Below the pieces are notes generated by a model. It was not told the origin of the DNA, did not search any database, and worked only from the letters and a program-made list of their open reading frames with translations. From contig CALJBY010000168.1 in assembly GCA_938024025.1 (NCBI GenBank), forward strand, positions 1 through 9,749: a DNA stretch of 9,749 bases. Direction: 5' to 3'. The DNA comes from an uncultured bacterium. Lineage in GTDB: Bacteria > Desulfobacterota > WTBG01. The translations under genes were made by a program, and so were the position numbers. Of this stretch, positions 6,646-9,749 are shown one piece after another (positions within the stretch are counted from its first letter, which is position 1; every line of letters starts with the position of its first letter).

Positions 6646-8810
6646 TTCTTATTATTCCTACCTGATGTAACATCCTGTGCTAAAAACTCTGCAGTAAGCA
6701 GTGTCCGTTGGATAAGGCTAATCCTGTTTACGGCTTCCTGAGGGGTATAGAGATCTTTTGATACAGGACCTATTCCACATAAAACAGAAATATCGTCCGG
6801 TACAAGGCCGGCCACCGATGGGACTACCGACGATTCCTCAGAAAGGGCTATTTCCCATTTCTGGGCAACACTGGCGAGGGGTTTTGAAAGCTGTAGGCTA
6901 TTACGACGTTCTTTCATAGGTGGACGGTCAGATATTCTTTCTAAATTCCATTTGAAGGTAGCCTGTTTAAATAATATCCTCATCTGTTCTTCAATTCCGT
7001 CAGCAAGCTTGGCATCATTATAACTTAAGACCAGGGTCGCTGTCACCTGATGTGGTAATAACATTGGAAAAGAGCTGGTTTTAATGTCAGTTACGGAGAG
7101 TGTGATACGGTCTTTTTTGGATGAAAGATTTGACAGTTCTGCAATTTTGTTGCTGAACCAGAGGATTACCTCAGGTGACTTTCTTTGCTGTCCTATGCGT
7201 TGCGGTTTCCCTTCAATAATGAGGTTGTATTTTCGCTGTCCTCTCCGTTTAACAATTACATTGTCACCCGGACTGCCCGGCCGTAACACCAGGACCCGTT
7301 CCGCTTTGGATGCTGCAGCTCGAATGATTTCGGCACTGTATCGGCAATCCCGTCCCTCATCAAGGTAATAGAGGACTCCTATGGGAAGCTGATGAAGCAA
7401 CCTGTTGTAACGTAACGACCGCAAAGCAAATTCGAGCATAACAAGTGGGGCCCGTGACACACCAATCCCCTCACCGTGGAGCCACTCGGGCTCTCTACGA
7501 AAGGGTTGGACAGGAACACCCGAGTCGAGAGGAACATCAATATGGCCAATGAAAAGTGTTCCCCCTTCAAATCCCGCATTGGTCTCCCAGGTCCAGGCAG
7601 ATCGGGTGTCGGTAAACTCCTTGACCAGTTTCATCTTCATTTCCTGCATGCGGTTGTCAAGCTGTGTTATGGCCATAGTATTACCGACTGGATCCGAGGT
7701 GCGACTCGAAAGGTGTGTCCACTCTTCCAACCGTTTCTCAATACGATCACGCCGTTCAGTTAAAAAGGAAAAGATGAGCGTCTGCGGGTCCTTTTCTCCT
7801 GCCTGAATCGTGGGAGGGGTTGGAGTGCCAAAATACCGGGAGCTTGCTACCTCTACAATCCTGTTAATGAGAGCAGGAAAATCAAGGCCGACCTTTTCTG
7901 CAGCAATGACATAGGAACCATGTTCTCCGAGGCTGGGCAGGCTGTTAATCTCAAGAACATAAAAGTTGCCTTCTGCATCAAGGCGCATATCTACCCGGGC
8001 TGTATCATAACAGCCGAGCGCAGTAAAAGCCTGTTTTGCTATCTCCTGTGCCTGGTGCGTTTGTTCTTCAGTGAGGGGAGCAGGGCAGAGCCACTCAATG
8101 GTACGACCGGACTTTCCTTTCTTATCCTCGATAGTGTAGATAGCGGGGCCACCCGAACCAAATACCATTTCACAGGGTGGTAGCGTTTCTGGTGGATTGT
8201 TGCCCAAAAGCCCAACATTGATTTCACGTCCTTCTATGTACCGCTCGACCAGGACAGGTTGATTAAATTTGTCAAAGATGACCTGAGCTGCCTTGCGAAG
8301 CTCTTCTTCATTGTTAACCACCTTAATACCCATCGACACCGCTTCATTTTTTGGTTTTACGATGAGGGGATAGGTAAGATCAGGGGATTCGAAATCCGGA
8401 TTGCTGAGAACAGCAAAGGGTGGTGTGGGAACACCATTTTGAATGAAGATCATTTTTGCAACAACCTTGTCCAGGGCAAGTGAATGGGCTAGGGGACCTG
8501 AACCCACATAGGGCACTCCCACCATCTCAAGAATGCCTGGCACATGGGTGTAACGGGCTTGCCCCTGGATACCATAGGAAAGGTTGAAGGCCATACCGGG
8601 ACGTTCTCCCTTGAGTACCCTGGGCATAAAATGTTCAAGATTATTAATAAGGTCTTTATCCCCTTCCAGTGCAGTAACCTGGTGCCCATATTTTTTTAGA
8701 CTGTCAACAATCCTTTTGATTGCTTGTTTACCATACTTTTCCCTGTTCGGCATACCAAAGAGGTTGATGACGCTTTGACTATCTCTGTTGTATATGACGG
8801 CGACTTTCAT
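6642..8810 (-). CDS. D-Ala-D-Ala-ligase-like ATP-grasp enzyme fused to a degenerate M20 peptidase-like domain
   Basis: A 722-aa fusion. Residues 1-325 form an ATP-grasp ligase like Ddl: YVGSGPLAHSLALDK (101-115), PLIVKPKNEAVSMGI (148-162), VLVERYIEGREINV (186-199), and ARVDMRLD (271-278) with LEINS (286-290), giving Asp274, Glu287 and Asn289 for Mg-ATP and Arg272 for the acceptor carboxylate. The usual N-terminal Glu (E. coli DdlB Glu15) has no equivalent, and Ser281 and Gly276 of DdlB become Gly298 and Ser293, so it may join something other than two D-alanines. After a linker (326-345), residues 346-712 resemble M20 peptidases: GHIDVP (422-427), HGEGIG (445-450), LDEGRDC (483-489), RPGSPGD (510-516) and a closing GIGPVSKDLYTPQEAV (679-694). 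His423, Asp425 and Glu485 remain, but the bridging Asp, second Glu (Gly486), Glu/Asp (Arg510) and last His (Tyr688) are lost, so zinc catalysis is doubtful. First gene of the coupled operon; no strong Shine-Dalgarno before the ATG. Confidence 0.85.
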   Translation of the reverse strand: MKVAVIYNRDSQSVINLFGMPNREKYGKQAIKRIVDSLKKYGHQVTALEGDKDLINNLEHFMPRVLKGERPGMAFNLSYGIQGQARYTHVPGILEMVGVPYVGSGPLAHSLALDKVVAKMIFIQNGVPTPPFAVLSNPDFESPDLTYPLIVKPKNEAVSMGIKVVNNEEELRKAAQVIFDKFNQPVLVERYIEGREINVGLLGNNPPETLPPCEMVFGSGGPAIYTIEDKKGKSGRTIEWLCPAPLTEEQTHQAQEIAKQAFTALGCYDTARVDMRLDAEGNFYVLEINSLPSLGEHGSYVIAAEKVGLDFPALINRIVEVASSRYFGTPTPPTIQAGEKDPQTLIFSFLTERRDRIEKRLEEWTHLSSRTSDPVGNTMAITQLDNRMQEMKMKLVKEFTDTRSAWTWETNAGFEGGTLFIGHIDVPLDSGVPVQPFRREPEWLHGEGIGVSRAPLVMLEFALRSLRYNRLLHQLPIGVLYYLDEGRDCRYSAEIIRAAASKAERVLVLRPGSPGDNVIVKRRGQRKYNLIIEGKPQRIGQQRKSPEVILWFSNKIAELSNLSSKKDRITLSVTDIKTSSFPMLLPHQVTATLVLSYNDAKLADGIEEQMRILFKQATFKWNLERISDRPPMKERRNSLQLSKPLASVAQKWEIALSEESSVVPSVAGLVPDDISVLCGIGPVSKDLYTPQEAVNRISLIQRTLLTAEFLAQDVTSGRNNKK

Positions 8811-8830
8811 CAGGTTCTTTTCTTTAAGGT

Positions 8831-8859
8831 ATTATATTTTGTTGCTTTTTCCATCTTAA
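8831..8859 (-). promoter_or_regulatory. Candidate sigma-70 promoter for the ligase/GGT/FGase operon
   Basis: On the minus strand TTAAGA (8859-8854, 4/6 to the -35 consensus) and a perfect TATAAT (8836-8831) are separated by exactly 17 bases. Initiation near 8824 would leave a leader of about 14 bases before the ATG at 8810. A TGTGCACA palindrome (8861-8868) abuts the -35 element and could be an operator. The gap to the kinase gene is 119 bases, so the operon may be transcribed independently of it. Confidence 0.5.
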
Positions 8860-8929
8860 TTGTGCACACGTACCCTATCGGGTTATTTCTAGCGCATATA
8901 AGGAGAAAAAAATATTTCTTAAAGCCATT

Positions 8930-9691
8930 TTAGGAAGAGGTCCATCTCAGCGTTTCTAAATGTTCACGAAGCTGTTTTGTTGTTTTGAATTTCTTAAGAA
9001 TAAGGGAGCGCTTCAGGCCACAACAAATAGTCTTAACCGGCAGGGGATGTTTTGTATAATGCTTTGCTCCCCCAAGCGCATCATAAAATATACGGATAAG
9101 GTCACAAATATCATCCTGGATGTTTTGCCTCTTGGGCGTAGACCAATGAAACATATCTAACAATTTAAGATCAAAGCTAAGGCCATACCGTCTTACTATG
9201 ATGTTCTCCGGGTGGAGATCCCCATGATACTCTCCAAGATTGTGAATTTCCTCAATGCCTTTGGTGAGGGAATGAAGTAAATGAAGGGCTTGAAAGGGGG
9301 TGAGCCGTTTCCATGGTTGTTTCTTTAAAAAGTTACTAAAGAGTTCTCCTTCAACATATTCTGACACGAGAACGGTAATAGGAGTCTTTAAATAGGTGAT
9401 CTGTTCTTCTGTGTGGTATTGAATCACGATGGAACAGTGGCGAAGCTGGTGGAGTTTTTTGGCATAGAATTTTGAGGTTTTATTGCGTATATTTCGGTGC
9501 GGGAAGAATAACTTGGCTGCCCGTTCAATCCCTGTATTTCGTTCCCTGATTTTATAGACTTCTCCTTCCCAGCCGGAGCCGAGCCTGGAAATAACTTCAT
9601 ACTTCCTTGCCAAAATTCTACCTTCCAACAAATTAAAGGTATCAATAGACAGTGCTTTCTTTAGTTTTCCTGCCAAAGCCAAATGCCTCAA
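8930..9691 (-). CDS. Ser/Thr protein-kinase-like protein, single domain, non-ATG start
   Basis: A stand-alone protein-kinase fold of 253 aa as drawn. Glycine loop LGSGWEGEV (37-45), the ATP-anchoring Lys60 in AAKLFF, hinge region VSEYVEGELF (109-118), catalytic loop HGDLHPENII (156-165) with Asp158 and Asn163, and the metal Asp179 in LLDMF, where the usual DFG reads DMF. DDICDLIRIFYDAL (193-206) matches the Asp-containing helix after the activation segment, which is very short here. No membrane segment or sensor domain. It may phosphorylate proteins or a small molecule; Asn163 and the HGDLHPEN form fit active kinases. The start is uncertain: no in-frame ATG precedes the domain, an in-frame TAA lies upstream, and the drawn start is a TTG at 9691 without a Shine-Dalgarno; TTG codons a few residues in are alternatives. 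Same strand as the ligase operon 119 bases downstream, so a regulatory link is possible. Confidence 0.75.
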   Translation of the reverse strand: MRHLALAGKLKKALSIDTFNLLEGRILARKYEVISRLGSGWEGEVYKIRERNTGIERAAKLFFPHRNIRNKTSKFYAKKLHQLRHCSIVIQYHTEEQITYLKTPITVLVSEYVEGELFSNFLKKQPWKRLTPFQALHLLHSLTKGIEEIHNLGEYHGDLHPENIIVRRYGLSFDLKLLDMFHWSTPKRQNIQDDICDLIRIFYDALGGAKHYTKHPLPVKTICCGLKRSLILKKFKTTKQLREHLETLRWTSS

Positions 9692-9749
9692 TAATGAGCA
9701 CGCTAGAATGCTTGTTTATTGAAAGTAGTATTCCAATAATACAACATTC
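9692..9749. other. AT-rich edge upstream of the kinase gene
   Basis: Fifty-eight AT-rich bases before the kinase start. On the minus strand one frame opens with ATG at 9747-9745 and stops after 14 codons, with no recognisable content. No clear promoter pair or ribosome site could be assigned. Confidence 0.35.

Noticed and set aside
8871..8885. ACCC-TATC-GGGT inverted repeat considered as a terminator after the kinase gene.
   Set aside because: The stem is only four base pairs and no T-run follows on the minus strand.

Overview
The window reads as bacterial chromosome, probably from a Gram-negative anaerobe or heterotroph; Desulfobacterota-like ('deltaproteobacterial') is my best guess. The guess rests on the style of the proteins and on a GGGGTC-C-GACCCC palindrome of a kind I associate with such genomes. 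No rRNA, tRNA, CRISPR array or intact mobile element was found, and taxonomy cannot be settled from this piece. Base composition is mosaic: a sampled line of the MFS gene is about 55% GC, a line of the glycosyltransferase gene about 40% and a line of the kinase gene about 43%.

Left part, + strand (101-2198): a two-gene unit. The first gene encodes a protein that aligns by eye with ferredoxin-dependent bilin reductases (PcyA/PebA family), including a YDLP segment and the family's C-terminal FG...LF signature. Ten bases later comes a 12-TM major facilitator transporter. Middle (2199-4211): a 180-base gap holding the palindrome and a candidate promoter, then an AT-richer gene for a GT-C/ArnT-like membrane glycosyltransferase with a C-terminal tail of four TPR repeats.

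Right part, - strand (9691 down to 4349): a Ser/Thr protein-kinase-like gene with no ATG start. After a 119-base gap with a good candidate sigma-70 promoter comes a tight three-gene operon whose members overlap by ATGA at both junctions. It encodes (i) a 722-aa fusion of a D-Ala-D-Ala-ligase-like ATP-grasp domain to an M20-peptidase-like domain with a largely destroyed metal site, (ii) a gamma-glutamyltransferase-fold Ntn hydrolase that keeps the catalytic Thr but has lost most of the gamma-glutamyl-binding residues, and (iii) a short N-formylglutamate-amidohydrolase family protein. The two gene sets converge on 4212-4348.

Two items deserve attention. One is the bilin-reductase homologue in an apparently non-phototrophic setting, linked to a transporter. 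The other is the coupled ligase/pseudo-peptidase, GGT-like hydrolase and FGase-like hydrolase operon, which looks like a make-and-cleave pathway for an unknown peptide or amide metabolite, with a kinase gene upstream.
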